Shown piece by piece: positions 8,005 to 16,749 of a stretch of 64,000 nt of DNA (the first letter of the stretch is position 1; the number at the start of each line of letters is the position of its first letter). Source of the DNA: Geobacter sp. AOG1 (lineage in GTDB: Bacteria; Desulfobacterota; Desulfuromonadia; Geobacterales; Geobacteraceae); assembly GCF_019972315.1 (NCBI RefSeq), contig NZ_BLIZ01000001.1, positions 694,513 to 758,512 on the forward strand, written 5' to 3'. Under the pieces are notes generated by a model, which saw only the letters and a program-made list of their open reading frames with translations, was not told where the DNA came from and made no database searches. The position numbers and the translations under genes are program-made.

Positions 8005-9231
8005 CTATAGCTCTCCTTGGAATGCCTGCCGTAGCAAAATGGCGGGCATGCGACTTATTGCCGTCAATTCATCTTCTAGCATTTTGGTGATACTCACGGT
8101 GGTTACCTTCTTGAGCCTCAGTTCTTGTGCAATCTCTTGCTGTCGAGCCGTTGGCGGCACAGGAATGTCTATAGCTTCGATTTGCTTCGGAGAAACGTGA
8201 GGGACTCCAAGGCTTTGGTCATGGCCAGTTATCTCATCTATGAATCCTGGTGAGTTCACGAAAATGAAAAGATAATCGGGATCAAGGCCATCGTTGATGC
8301 TGAAACGACCTACTCGTTGGAGGAGCAGACACGGCAAGTCCTTATCTGTAAGCCTTGCCACCTTGAGTCCATTGGAAACCCACGGACGGTCAAGGGACAG
8401 GACTATGTCTCCTTCAAACATCTCGTACGAAGGGAATTCATGCAGACGATCTTCTGGAAGATGCACGACATCCTTCCAATCAAGGTATCCTTGGAATACG
8501 TTTGCGTTGCGAAGCAAACGTATTCCTGACTTCGCAAACCATTCACTCTTGAATGCGTATCCAGACTGTACCTTTGCGAAGGCTCCTATCTTCTTAACAG
8601 GCCACCCCTTCGCCTCTTCGCTCTCGAACACCTCCCGCAAATACGCAGCTGGCAGCTCCTTGGCCGCCTTCAGCCGTGCCTCTGCCGCCGCCTGTGCCTT
8701 CTCGACAGACACCATCTTCTCGGTCAGGATCGCGGCGATGCGCTTCTGTTCGGGGAGAGGAGGGAGAGGTAAACTGAGAGAACCTAGAATAGTGGCATTG
8801 ACATTCGGCTGAGCGCCCCCACGAGCGTTTGCCCATACTTGAGCCCAGTATAGATCGCTTTGAAAAAACATGTACAGGAAGTCGGATGTGACCAAAACAT
8901 TTGGCCGTAGGCGTATAAGGTATGAAGCAAAGACCGCGCGGGGTGGCTTTCTTATGAGATAACTTTTTCCGGTAGTGCCACCTGTCCTGGCGAAGACAAT
9001 ATCACCATCATGGAGTCGGTTGGCCTCTTCATCAGGTTCAGTAATCTTACATCCTGGGACTGAATCCCATCGAACCGATCCGTCCTGGATGTCGGTGATA
9101 CGCAAGAACTTCGGTTCAGAAACCGCAAAGTCTGCACTTGCAGTATACCCGTAGTCGAGAGACGTGCAGACCGCTCCCACTGTTGCCCACCGCCATTCGG
9201 CAGGCAGCTTCTGTGCCTCATCTATACTCAT
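8005..9231 (-). CDS. hsdS: Type I restriction-modification specificity subunit HsdS
   Basis: 408 residues with two target-recognition domains (about 1-190 and 215-390). Each is followed by a conserved spacer helix: PLPPLPEQKRIAAILTEKM in the middle and PVPPTARQQEIAQELRLKK near the end. This internal duplication is diagnostic of HsdS, which reads the two halves of the recognition site. The ATG overlaps the hsdR stop as ATGA, giving translational coupling. The target site cannot be predicted from sequence. Confidence 0.95.
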   Translation of the reverse strand: MSIDEAQKLPAEWRWATVGAVCTSLDYGYTASADFAVSEPKFLRITDIQDGSVRWDSVPGCKITEPDEEANRLHDGDIVFARTGGTTGKSYLIRKPPRAVFASYLIRLRPNVLVTSDFLYMFFQSDLYWAQVWANARGGAQPNVNATILGSLSLPLPPLPEQKRIAAILTEKMVSVEKAQAAAEARLKAAKELPAAYLREVFESEEAKGWPVKKIGAFAKVQSGYAFKSEWFAKSGIRLLRNANVFQGYLDWKDVVHLPEDRLHEFPSYEMFEGDIVLSLDRPWVSNGLKVARLTDKDLPCLLLQRVGRFSINDGLDPDYLFIFVNSPGFIDEITGHDQSLGVPHVSPKQIEAIDIPVPPTARQQEIAQELRLKKVTTVSITKMLEDELTAISRMPAILLRQAFQGEL

Positions 9232-11582
9232 GCCGCGAACATCCTCGCCTTAGTCTCTATCAGCAGCTCCGCCGGGTTCCCGGCAGCCTTCAGCCCTGCC
9301 AGCCCGCCCGCCTTGGCCACTTCCGGTGTCCGGAAGATCTCCTTATTCTCCAGCCCCTCGGTGCCCCCCATCTCGAACTGTCGGGCCACGGCCTTGATAA
9401 CGGCAGTCGCCGACACCGGTAGGCTGGTCAGCCACAACTCATTCTTGTACGTAAAGGCCTCGGTACGGTCGATGCGGGTGCGTGGCGCTGCCCCATAGGC
9501 GGCGTCCGCCAGCACATCGAACAGGTCGTATGCCTCCATCTCCTCGACCATGCGCAGCACGCGGGGGTTATACCCCGAAGTTATCAGCCGGTCGATCAGA
9601 GGCTGGCGGTTGGCCGGCTCGATCCAGCGGGTGCGGAACGTCTCGATGGTGGGAGCTTCTTCCACGACTTTCTCGGCCAGCCGGGCCTTGTAATCTTCCA
9701 CTGTCACCGGCATCGCCTTGCCGTCAACCTGGGTCACGATGTAGCGCCCAGCCGGCGTCACCGCAACCTCGAAACCTTCCACCTGTATGATGGTAGGCCC
9801 ATCGCCTCCGCCTCCCCCTGGACCGGGGGGGCGTGGTGGAGGAGTCACGAAATCCTCGCCAAACAGACGGGTGGCATTGGTGTAGTCGTAGACCCGGAAC
9901 ATCAGCTTGTCACAGGTGATGTCGATGCGAGTGCCCCTGCCAATCATCTGGTAGAAGGAGATGGGGGACTTGACGTACTTGAAAAAGACTATGTTCCGCA
10001 CACAGGGGACGTCGATTCCTGTGGTCAGCAGGTCCACGGTGGTGGCGACAAAGTGGTGCCGCGACGCACCCTTCAGGTCAGGCAGGTAGTCATTGCCGTC
10101 GTTGGCCGCCGTGCACTTGAAGGCATAGGGCTCCTTGCGGGTCTTACCCTCTTTGGCGCACCATGCCACATACAGGTTGTTCATCTCTCGCGCCACATCG
10201 TCGGCGTGGCGGTCGCGGGCGCAGAAGATGATGGTCTTCTGTTCCGGCCCGCCGGTATCGCACAGGTAATCGAACAGGTCCTTGCACATGGCGCTGACCC
10301 GGTCCGGCAGGAGAATCAACCCCTCGTAGTTGAATTTTTCGTACTCCTCCTTGACCGACTCCGCGCCGACTTCCTTGCCAGTCTTGGCATCCTTGACCTT
10401 CCGCTTGAGGATCTCTTCCCTGGTCAAGGCATCTTCGTCCAGACTGACCCGCCCTTTGATAATCTCACAGGCGGCCAGGTAGCCATCTTCGATGGCCTGG
10501 GCCATGTCGTACTCGTAGACCGGCTCGCCGAAGTGCCTGTAGTTGTCCGCGCAAATCTGGGCGTCGGCGTCGGCCTCCTTACTTCCCTTGGGGAACTTTA
10601 TCTTGCGCGGGGTGGCTGTCAGGCCAACCTGGATTGCCTCGGGATTGCGTGTCAGCACCTGTGACCATTTGCCCCAGGCCGAGCGGTGACATTCGTCGAT
10701 GACGATGTGGGAAAAGTAGTTCTCCGGGTAGTTCTTGGTCAGGAAGTTGGCGTCGGCCTCATCCGAGTCCACGTCCAAGGTCTGGTAGGTCGCAACGACC
10801 ACGCGGGCGTTCTTTTCCGGGTTGCTGCCGGTGGCAGCCATGGCATCTGAGCCGAATACCTTCTGCAGGGCGGCCAGCCCCTGGGTACGGAGCTCGTCCC
10901 GGTCGCAGACGAACAGAGCCCGGCGCAGCTGGCCGGCGTCGGCAATCTTCTTGAGGAGGTTGACGGCGATAAAGGTCTTGCCAGCTCCGGTGGCCAGTGA
11001 CAGGAGTGCTCTCTTCGGCTCTCCCTGGGCGTCACAACGGGCAATCTTCTCCAGAACGGCACGGATGGCAGCATCCTGGTAGTAGCGCCGCCCAGCCTCA
11101 CCGCCATGGTACGGTGCCAGCAGCGGCTTCGCCGCCGGAGAATCCAACGAGAAGCCCATCCCTTTCTCGTAGCGGTGACGCAGGTCTTCAGGGGAAGGAA
11201 AGTCGGTCATGGGGCGGGGAGCAGAAGTCTTGCCCGAAAAGTGATCGTACTCGACGAACTGGTGGCCGTTGGAGGAAAAGGCAAAAGGTACGTTCAGCCT
11301 CTTGCAGGCGGCGTAGGCCTTCGCTTGCTCCAGACCATGGCCAGGGTGCTTGTTCTCCGCCTTGGCCTCGATGATCGCCACAGCCACCGGCTGTGTTGCG
11401 CTGGCCACCTTGAGCCGCAGGGTATAGTCCACCTTCCCCTTGGCATTGCGCTTAGCCTTGCCCGCCACGATCTCGATGGTCCCGGCGCTCTCCTCGCGCT
11501 TGATATGGTCCTCCGACCAACCCCGGCCATGTATGGCGGGGTCAATCAGCTTGGACCTTGTATCAGATTCGTTGTAGCTCAT
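9228..11582 (-). CDS. hsdR: Type I restriction endonuclease motor subunit HsdR (EcoEI-like)
   Basis: 784 residues. The N-terminal nuclease module has D52 (VDYTLRL) and the EAK pair (E72, K74), matching the PD-(D/E)xK pattern. The SF2 helicase core follows with Walker A ATGAGKT (197-203), DECH (296-299) and TATP (322-325), and later GRGTRID. A glycine/proline-rich linker (PPPRPPGPGGGGGDG) separates the C-terminal domain that binds the methylase. HsdR translocates DNA and cuts unmodified DNA. It is the first gene of the operon, with its start beside a 424-bp gap that should contain the promoter. Confidence 0.95.
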   Translation of the reverse strand: MSYNESDTRSKLIDPAIHGRGWSEDHIKREESAGTIEIVAGKAKRNAKGKVDYTLRLKVASATQPVAVAIIEAKAENKHPGHGLEQAKAYAACKRLNVPFAFSSNGHQFVEYDHFSGKTSAPRPMTDFPSPEDLRHRYEKGMGFSLDSPAAKPLLAPYHGGEAGRRYYQDAAIRAVLEKIARCDAQGEPKRALLSLATGAGKTFIAVNLLKKIADAGQLRRALFVCDRDELRTQGLAALQKVFGSDAMAATGSNPEKNARVVVATYQTLDVDSDEADANFLTKNYPENYFSHIVIDECHRSAWGKWSQVLTRNPEAIQVGLTATPRKIKFPKGSKEADADAQICADNYRHFGEPVYEYDMAQAIEDGYLAACEIIKGRVSLDEDALTREEILKRKVKDAKTGKEVGAESVKEEYEKFNYEGLILLPDRVSAMCKDLFDYLCDTGGPEQKTIIFCARDRHADDVAREMNNLYVAWCAKEGKTRKEPYAFKCTAANDGNDYLPDLKGASRHHFVATTVDLLTTGIDVPCVRNIVFFKYVKSPISFYQMIGRGTRIDITCDKLMFRVYDYTNATRLFGEDFVTPPPRPPGPGGGGGDGPTIIQVEGFEVAVTPAGRYIVTQVDGKAMPVTVEDYKARLAEKVVEEAPTIETFRTRWIEPANRQPLIDRLITSGYNPRVLRMVEEMEAYDLFDVLADAAYGAAPRTRIDRTEAFTYKNELWLTSLPVSATAVIKAVARQFEMGGTEGLENKEIFRTPEVAKAGGLAGLKAAGNPAELLIETKARMFAA

Positions 11583-12006
11583 GTCGGCTCGTCCATGTCT
11601 TCAGGATTCCCCCTGGCGGGAGCGGCCTTTGTTTTCATCGGTTCCGGGATACACATGGCAACAGAGCCGGCAACCGCTACGATAACCCCCTCCCCTTTTA
11701 TCAAAAATCCTTGGCCAATACCATAAAAACCCGAGAATCGATAGCATAGCTGGTTCAACAGACATTATTTATGTTTAACGATCCGCCCTTTTCAACATGT
11801 CCACCGGTGCTGCCAACTCAACACTTTTCAGGAGGTTACACTTCTAACGCGTTGTTTTTATTGATTATTTGTGACATGTCAACACAATAAATCTTCACCC
11901 AGGGCCTTGATACTTCGGAACCCTATCATGTACTCTTAAGTTACGATGAATGACGCGAGGTGATTAACCCCGCAAGATACAAAGGCTACCAAGGAGCCAA
12001 TCTGAG
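11583..12006. other. Intergenic region between divergent hsdR and recombinase units
   Basis: 424 bases without a gene. It is AT-rich and should hold promoters for hsdR (minus) and the small gene at 12007 (plus). On the minus strand a TTGACA is present near 11878, but no good -10 accompanies it. No repeats or attachment sites were recognised. Confidence 0.3.
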
Positions 12007-12189
12007 ATGCCTGCACTGGATCACCTACACAACCGTACCGACAACCATCATGCGACGGGGGCCACTCCGGCATACACGGCAGACCATGCCGAACATTCAC
12101 TCTTGTCTGATGACTACGAGGTGGCGCAGAACGTCGCCGGCTTCTTCCTCGTCCTCAACGACTGGCTCAACTCTTCCACGACCCACTGA
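12007..12189 (+). CDS. Small hypothetical protein preceding a large serine recombinase
   Basis: 60 residues, starting ten bases after GGAG and ending 10 bases before the recombinase start. The N-terminus is His-rich; the C-terminus looks helical (YEVAQNVAGFFLVLNDWLN). The other tRNA-linked large recombinase, at 20747, also has a tiny gene directly in front, so these may be recombinase accessory or excision factors. That role is inferred only from position. Confidence 0.45.
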   Translation: MPALDHLHNRTDNHHATGATPAYTADHAEHSLLSDDYEVAQNVAGFFLVLNDWLNSSTTH

Positions 12190-12199
12190 GGAACAGTAA

Positions 12200-13714
12200 A
12201 TGGCTCATCAGCGCAGAACACAACCAGCAATAGGGGCTGTCAGGAAGGAGAAACTGGCCGTCAGCTATATTCGTGTTTCTACACAGAGCCAGGAAGACAA
12301 ATACTCCCTTGACGCTCAGAGGTATACTCTGGACAGTTATGCGGCCAGCAAGGGCATCAAGGTTGTACGGGAGTTTGTCGAAATTGCCTCGGCGCGAACG
12401 ACTGGACGCGACCATTTTAACGACATGGTCACACTGTTGCGCAATGAGAAGAAGAAACCCGCCGATAAACGCATTGACATTATCCTTGTCGAGAAGGTAG
12501 ACCGACTCACCCGTAACCACTACGACAAGGAAAAAATCGTGGGGCTCGGGATCGAATTGCATCTGGCAAAGCACAATAAGGTCTTCAACAAGACTCTCAG
12601 CTCCGAGCAGCGCCGCGACCTCGACGATCAGGTTACGATAGCTTCGCACCAGACCTGGAACCTCGGAGAAGAATCGTCTAAGGGGATGCGAGCCAAGGCC
12701 GCCAAGGGGATTTACCCGTCAAACGCGCCATTCGGTTACAGAAACGTAACCCGTGCCGACGACGTTAAGGTCATTACGCCCGATCCGGTTACGGCGCCCA
12801 TCGTTGCAAGAGCATTCATCGAATACGCCGGCGGCATCCATTCAATGTCCACTCTCGTTGAGAAGATAAACGTTGAGCTGCGCGAAGCTGGTGTTTCCAG
12901 AAAGCTGTCGAAAAGTAGTGTCGCCGACATGCTGAAAAATCCCATCTATTGCGGGGAGTTTGACTGGTCAGGTCAGCGCTACAAAGGGATTCACGCCTCC
13001 ATTGTCACCAGAGAGCTTTATGAAAAGGCGAATGGGATCGCCGCCGACAATAACCGTCACAGACCACGGATTGACAAAACCCCATGGCTGTATCAGGGAA
13101 TCATCAAATGTGGTCATTGCGGCTGCGCCGTGGTCGCTGAACGAAAGAAGGGTATCTATACCTACTACCATTGCACGGGCAATAAGGGCAATGATTGCCC
13201 GGGGAAAAAATCTGTTCGGGAAGAAGTGATCGAAAGCGCGGTTCTCGCTCAACTGGATGCCCTTCGGATAGACGAGGAATCGTTAAAAAATTTCATCTCT
13301 GTCGTTATCCGGTATCAGCACGAGGCCAAGGTGAAGCATCAGATGCAACTTGAGCGCTTGCACGAAGAGTTGACGACGAACAAGGACCGCCAGAACGCGC
13401 ACTACATGCGCCTTCTCGACGGAAAAATCGACCAAACCAGGTTTGATGCCATCCAGAAGGACCTGGAATCGAGTCAACACCACCTGGAGGAGAAAATTTA
13501 CCTGCATTCACGGCTTTCGCATTTGTTCCTCGAAAATCCTGAGCAACTGCGGCAACTGCTGAAACAAGCCGTTTCCAGCTATAAGACCCAACCAGTCAAC
13601 GAGAAGCGGAGGCTGTTACAGTACCTTCTTGCGGGTGGCACTTTAGTGAACGGCACAATGGAACTCGAATTAAGGCGTCCTTTTGATGCCCTCGTACCGA
13701 AAAAAGCTGCCTGA
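12200..13714 (+). CDS. Large serine recombinase 1
   Basis: 504 residues. The catalytic resolvase domain carries SYIRVSTQSQ with presumed nucleophile Ser27. It is followed by the Recombinase domain (NAPFGYRN to GGIHSMSTL), a zinc beta-ribbon (CGHCGC with a later YHC and C pair) and a coiled-coil segment (residues about 370-430). This architecture integrates or excises DNA unidirectionally. GAGGAA precedes the ATG. No tRNA or attachment core could be seen at its 3' end, unlike recombinases 2 and 3. Confidence 0.93.
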   Translation: MAHQRRTQPAIGAVRKEKLAVSYIRVSTQSQEDKYSLDAQRYTLDSYAASKGIKVVREFVEIASARTTGRDHFNDMVTLLRNEKKKPADKRIDIILVEKVDRLTRNHYDKEKIVGLGIELHLAKHNKVFNKTLSSEQRRDLDDQVTIASHQTWNLGEESSKGMRAKAAKGIYPSNAPFGYRNVTRADDVKVITPDPVTAPIVARAFIEYAGGIHSMSTLVEKINVELREAGVSRKLSKSSVADMLKNPIYCGEFDWSGQRYKGIHASIVTRELYEKANGIAADNNRHRPRIDKTPWLYQGIIKCGHCGCAVVAERKKGIYTYYHCTGNKGNDCPGKKSVREEVIESAVLAQLDALRIDEESLKNFISVVIRYQHEAKVKHQMQLERLHEELTTNKDRQNAHYMRLLDGKIDQTRFDAIQKDLESSQHHLEEKIYLHSRLSHLFLENPEQLRQLLKQAVSSYKTQPVNEKRRLLQYLLAGGTLVNGTMELELRRPFDALVPKKAA

Positions 13715-13745
13715 CATAAGGGCCACCACATCGTAATGATAACGA

Positions 13746-13771
13746 TAATGGTAACGTAACCACTACCATTA
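13746..13771 (+). promoter_or_regulatory. Putative operator upstream of the KfrA-like gene
   Basis: A perfect inverted repeat TAATGGTA-N10-TACCATTA lies 28 bases upstream of the KfrA-like start. KfrA proteins are known autorepressors that bind inverted repeats in their own promoter, so autoregulation is likely. Confidence 0.5.
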
Positions 13772-13798
13772 CCAATCTGACAACAAGAGGAGGTAAAA

Positions 13799-14455
13799 AT
13801 GCTTGATGAGAAAGCCACTGTCATCACCAAGGAGCACGTCTACACAGCGGCTGATAACCTGCTGAGCAAGGGGCAAAGGCCGTCTGTGACGAAGGTCCGG
13901 GATGAGCTCAAGAAGATGCTCGGGGTCAAGGGGTCGCCGAACAAGATCAATGCCCTCCTCCAGGAGTGGTGGGCAGAGCGGGCCCGCCAGCAGACGCCGG
14001 CTGAGCAGGCACCGACTGAGCCGCTGCCCGAAGATCTCGAACAAGTTCTCAAAAATGCAGGAAGCAGCTTCAACGGCTTTCTTCGGGAACTGACCGACTC
14101 ACTTGGTCGCACCGTCAGCGGGATAAGGCACAACGTGGCTCGCGACCACGCCACCAGGCTTGAAGCCTCCATCGCTGCAGAACGGGAAAAGGCGGAGATG
14201 GCGGCCGACGGGGAAGCCGAAGCACTCCAGGAGATCGAGCAGCTGGAGGCGGAAAACGAGGAGAAAGCGGCGCGGATCAGCGAGTTGGAGGCAGCGCTTG
14301 CTACCTTGAACACCGAACTGGTCGTCGCTCGGGCGATGTGCGGCAAGCTCGCACGTGAGAACCGCGAGCAGTTCGACAAGCTCCTCGCGGCCATCAACTC
14401 GACGACAAAGATGCCGCCCGCCCGCAAAAAGCGCCAGCCAAGCTGCGCGGCATAA
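13799..14455 (+). CDS. KfrA-like DNA-binding coiled-coil protein
   Basis: 218 residues, start supported by AGAGGAGG. The N-terminal 60 residues match the KfrA DNA-binding pattern (VYTAADNLLSKGQRPSVTKV...GSPNKINALLQEWW). From about residue 100 to 200 there is a long heptad coiled coil (EIEQLEAENEEKAARISEL), and the C-terminus is basic. KfrA proteins bind plasmid or integrative-element DNA and help repression or stable maintenance. The gene sits between two large serine recombinases and is followed by a terminator, so it likely forms its own autoregulated unit. Confidence 0.8.
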   Translation: MLDEKATVITKEHVYTAADNLLSKGQRPSVTKVRDELKKMLGVKGSPNKINALLQEWWAERARQQTPAEQAPTEPLPEDLEQVLKNAGSSFNGFLRELTDSLGRTVSGIRHNVARDHATRLEASIAAEREKAEMAADGEAEALQEIEQLEAENEEKAARISELEAALATLNTELVVARAMCGKLARENREQFDKLLAAINSTTKMPPARKKRQPSCAA

Positions 14456-14482
14456 ATTACCACCTCTGCTGACGACGCGACG

Positions 14483-14515
14483 AGGGGGCCCGTCTCACAC
14501 GCGGCCCCCTTGTTT
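14483..14515 (+). terminator. Terminator after the KfrA-like gene
   Basis: AGGGGGCC pairs with GGCCCCCT around a 12-base loop, followed by TGTTTCGTTT. The T content is interrupted, so strength is moderate. Confidence 0.6.
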
Positions 14516-14590
14516 CGTTTAAATTTTCTCTTCTTCTGGTACCTCCCCCCGAGTGAGATATAATTGTGATCCCACATAAGGAGGGCGCAC

Positions 14591-16198
14591 ATGAAAAAGA
14601 CGGCAGAACTGGCGCAAATCAGTAGTAGTGGCAGAAAAGCGGTCATCTACACCCGTGTTTCATCCAAGGAGCAGGAGAAAGAGGGTTACTCGATACCTGC
14701 ACAGCAGAAGCTCATTCGGGAGTATGCCGCCCAGAATGGTCTCTCGATCGTCCGGGAATACGTTGATGTCGAGACGGCCAAGCGGACGGGCCGGCCCGGT
14801 TTCGCTGAAATGGTTTCGCATTTCAAGATGGACAGCCAGAAAGCGTCATCGGCTGGGGAGTGCAGGGTCCTGCTCGTTGAAAAAACGGACCGCCTATACC
14901 GTAACCTCAAGGACTGGGTCGTTATCGACGACCTCGACATCGAGATCCACCTGGTAAAGGAAGGCGTCATTCTTTCCTCCGACTCCCGTTCGTCAGAAAA
15001 ATTCATGCACGGGATCAAGGTCCTCATGGCAAAGAACTACATAGACAACCTGTCGGAGGAAACCTCAAAAGGAATGCTGGAAAAGGCGCAGCAAGGCATC
15101 TGGCCGTCGTTTGCGCCGTTCGGCTACCTCAACATCTCCACGCCCACCGGCCGGAGGATTATCGTCCCCCATCCCAACCACGGGCCGCTGGTAAGGCTGA
15201 TTTTCGAGTGGTACGCAACCGGCGACTACTCGATCCAGGACATTAACGAAAAGCTGAATCGCCAGCATGACGTAGCCCTTGACGGCAAGAAGCTGTCAAG
15301 AAGCACGATTCACAAGCTGCTGTCCAATCCAATCTACTACGGAGAGTTCGTATGGGACGGCGTGCTGTACCCTGGAACCCACGAACCTATTGTCGACAGA
15401 GACCTGTTCGACGAGGTGCAGGAAGTACTTGTCGATAACGGGCAGAACCGAAAAACCCAGCAGAAGCAGCATTTCCTCTTCCAGGGACTCGTCACGTGCG
15501 GTCACTGCGGATGCGCCATGGTTGCCGAGATTAAGAAGGGAAAGTACATCTACTACCACTGCACCCAGAATAAGGGAATGTGCCGGAAAACCTATGTGCG
15601 CGAGGAAGAGCTCGAACGACAGTTCCAAGCGTCACTGCGGGCAATCCAACTGGACCATGACTCGCGGGAGTGCCTACTAACGGCGCTCAAGGAGAGTCAT
15701 GAGGACAAGATGCGCTACCACAACCAGATACTCGCCTCACTGCAGGACGAAATCAAGCGATTACAGCACCGGCTCGATGCGATGTATATCGACCATCTCG
15801 ACGGCAAGGTTGACCCGGTTTTTTACGAGAAAAAGAAGCGGGAATGGCGGCGTGAACAGGACGCGTTGCAGCGAAAAATGGCACGACACCATACCGCAGA
15901 CACCTGTTATCTCGACGAAGGGGTTCGCTTACTAGAACTCACTCAATATGCTGTAATCACTTACGAAAAACAAAACATGACCGAAAAGCGTTCGATACTG
16001 AAAATCGTGCACTCGAACTCGTTTTGGAAGGACGGCGCTCTGTCGACAGAATACCAAAAACCCTTTGATTTACTGGCAGTTACCAACCATACCTACCAAC
16101 AAAAAAAGGCCACTTTTCAGACGAAAAGTGACCTTTGTACGATTTGGCTCCCCCTGGCGGACGAATGTGGGCACTGGAAAGAAGATGTTTCTCTATAA
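14591..16198 (+). CDS. Large serine recombinase 2
   Basis: 535 residues, preceded by AAGGAGGG and a TATAAT at 14559. The catalytic domain has YTRVSSKEQ with presumed nucleophile Ser24. Recombinase domain, zinc ribbon (CGHCGC...YHC) and coiled coil follow in the same order as recombinase 1. The final 30 residues (KATFQTKSDLCTIWLPLADE) are translated from a minus-strand terminator and a tRNA-3'-end-like remnant, which points to past integration at a tRNA gene. The stop codon overlaps the outer end of an attC-like site. Confidence 0.93.
   Translation: MKKTAELAQISSSGRKAVIYTRVSSKEQEKEGYSIPAQQKLIREYAAQNGLSIVREYVDVETAKRTGRPGFAEMVSHFKMDSQKASSAGECRVLLVEKTDRLYRNLKDWVVIDDLDIEIHLVKEGVILSSDSRSSEKFMHGIKVLMAKNYIDNLSEETSKGMLEKAQQGIWPSFAPFGYLNISTPTGRRIIVPHPNHGPLVRLIFEWYATGDYSIQDINEKLNRQHDVALDGKKLSRSTIHKLLSNPIYYGEFVWDGVLYPGTHEPIVDRDLFDEVQEVLVDNGQNRKTQQKQHFLFQGLVTCGHCGCAMVAEIKKGKYIYYHCTQNKGMCRKTYVREEELERQFQASLRAIQLDHDSRECLLTALKESHEDKMRYHNQILASLQDEIKRLQHRLDAMYIDHLDGKVDPVFYEKKKREWRREQDALQRKMARHHTADTCYLDEGVRLLELTQYAVITYEKQNMTEKRSILKIVHSNSFWKDGALSTEYQKPFDLLAVTNHTYQQKKATFQTKSDLCTIWLPLADECGHWKEDVSL
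16101..16136 (-). terminator. Minus-strand intrinsic terminator inside the 3' end of recombinase 2
   Basis: AAAGGCCACTTTTC and GAAAAGTGACCTTT form a 14-bp stem with one mismatch and a 4-base loop. On the minus strand it is followed by seven T. It lies just downstream of the tRNA-like 3' end at 16145-16170, like the terminator behind tRNA-Asn. Confidence 0.65.
16145..16170 (-). other. Remnant resembling the 3' end of a tRNA gene (old attachment site)
   Basis: Read on the minus strand, TTCG-TCC-GCC-AGGGGGAGCCA resembles the T-arm and acceptor end of tRNA-Asn (TTCGAGTCCGC then TGGGGAGCCA), including the CCA end and GGGGAGCCA. Two T-loop bases are missing and no tRNA body is present, so it is not a functional tRNA. 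Confidence 0.45.
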
Positions 16199-16264
16199 CG
16201 GGGCCGGCCTTGACCCGTCCGCCCGGCTTTTTCGGGCGGTCGGTGTCCAACTGCATGGTTGGCA
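16193..16264 (-). repeat. attC-like site of cassette Y (site B)
   Basis: A 72-bp imperfect palindrome on the minus strand, from TGCCAAC to GTTATAG, with central stem CCGCCCG/CGGGCGG. Its R'' box TGCCAAC is the exact complement of the GTTGGCA that begins cassette Y at 16663-16669, as expected for an integron cassette. It resembles site A over its whole length. One end overlaps the recombinase 2 stop codon. Confidence 0.65.
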
Positions 16265-16648
16265 TCACCATTTCTGGTCACTCTTCATCTCGTTCGATGG
16301 CTGAGCTGGTGGCACGCTCTCCATGTAAATCGACAGGATCAGGAGGTAGCACAGAATCAGTGCTAGTACCGTTTCGTAGTACTTTGACACCATGTGCAGC
16401 CACCGCCACACCCCCAAACTTATTGGGACTGAAAGGTATGCTATCGATCTTTTTACAGTTCCAGTCACTTTCTCGAATCGATCATAACTCCTGTAAATGA
16501 GTAAGATAATTGGCAGTCCGAGTGCTAAAGATGTCACCAATGCCTTAGTTGAGCCAACAGCACCAATCTCATTTGAAGATTTCAGTAGGACGAATAAGAG
16601 AACGAGGATCAGAGCGATTTTCAGCTTTTTTATGTCTTCTCGTTTCAT
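16265..16648 (-). CDS. Integron cassette gene Y: small multi-pass membrane protein
   Basis: 127 residues from the ATG at 16648, 20 bases inside the cassette; the stop abuts the attC-like site. There are about four hydrophobic segments (KIALILVLLFVLL; LVTSLALGLPIILLIY; SIAYLSVPISLGVW; VLALILCYLLILSIY) with a lysine-rich N-terminus. A longer frame to 16726 would read through attC site C and is rejected. No family is recognised. Confidence 0.6.
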   Translation of the reverse strand: MKREDIKKLKIALILVLLFVLLKSSNEIGAVGSTKALVTSLALGLPIILLIYRSYDRFEKVTGTVKRSIAYLSVPISLGVWRWLHMVSKYYETVLALILCYLLILSIYMESVPPAQPSNEMKSDQKW

Positions 16649-16662
16649 TCTGAATCTTTCTT

Positions 16663-16724
16663 TGCCAACATCTAAAGCCTGACCAGCGGAGCGAAGCGGA
16701 GACTGGTCCTGGCGAGAGTTATAC
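16663..16724 (-). repeat. attC-like site of cassette X (site C)
   Basis: A 62-bp imperfect palindrome on the minus strand, from GTATAAC to GTTGGCA. The arms GCCAGGACCAG and CTGGTCAGGC differ by one extra base on the L'' side, the feature that sets attC polarity. Its R'' box GTATAAC is the exact complement of GTTATAC at the start of cassette X (17582-17588). Confidence 0.65.
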
Positions 16725-16749
16725 ATTCTTCTCCGTTGGAGGAGGCGTG

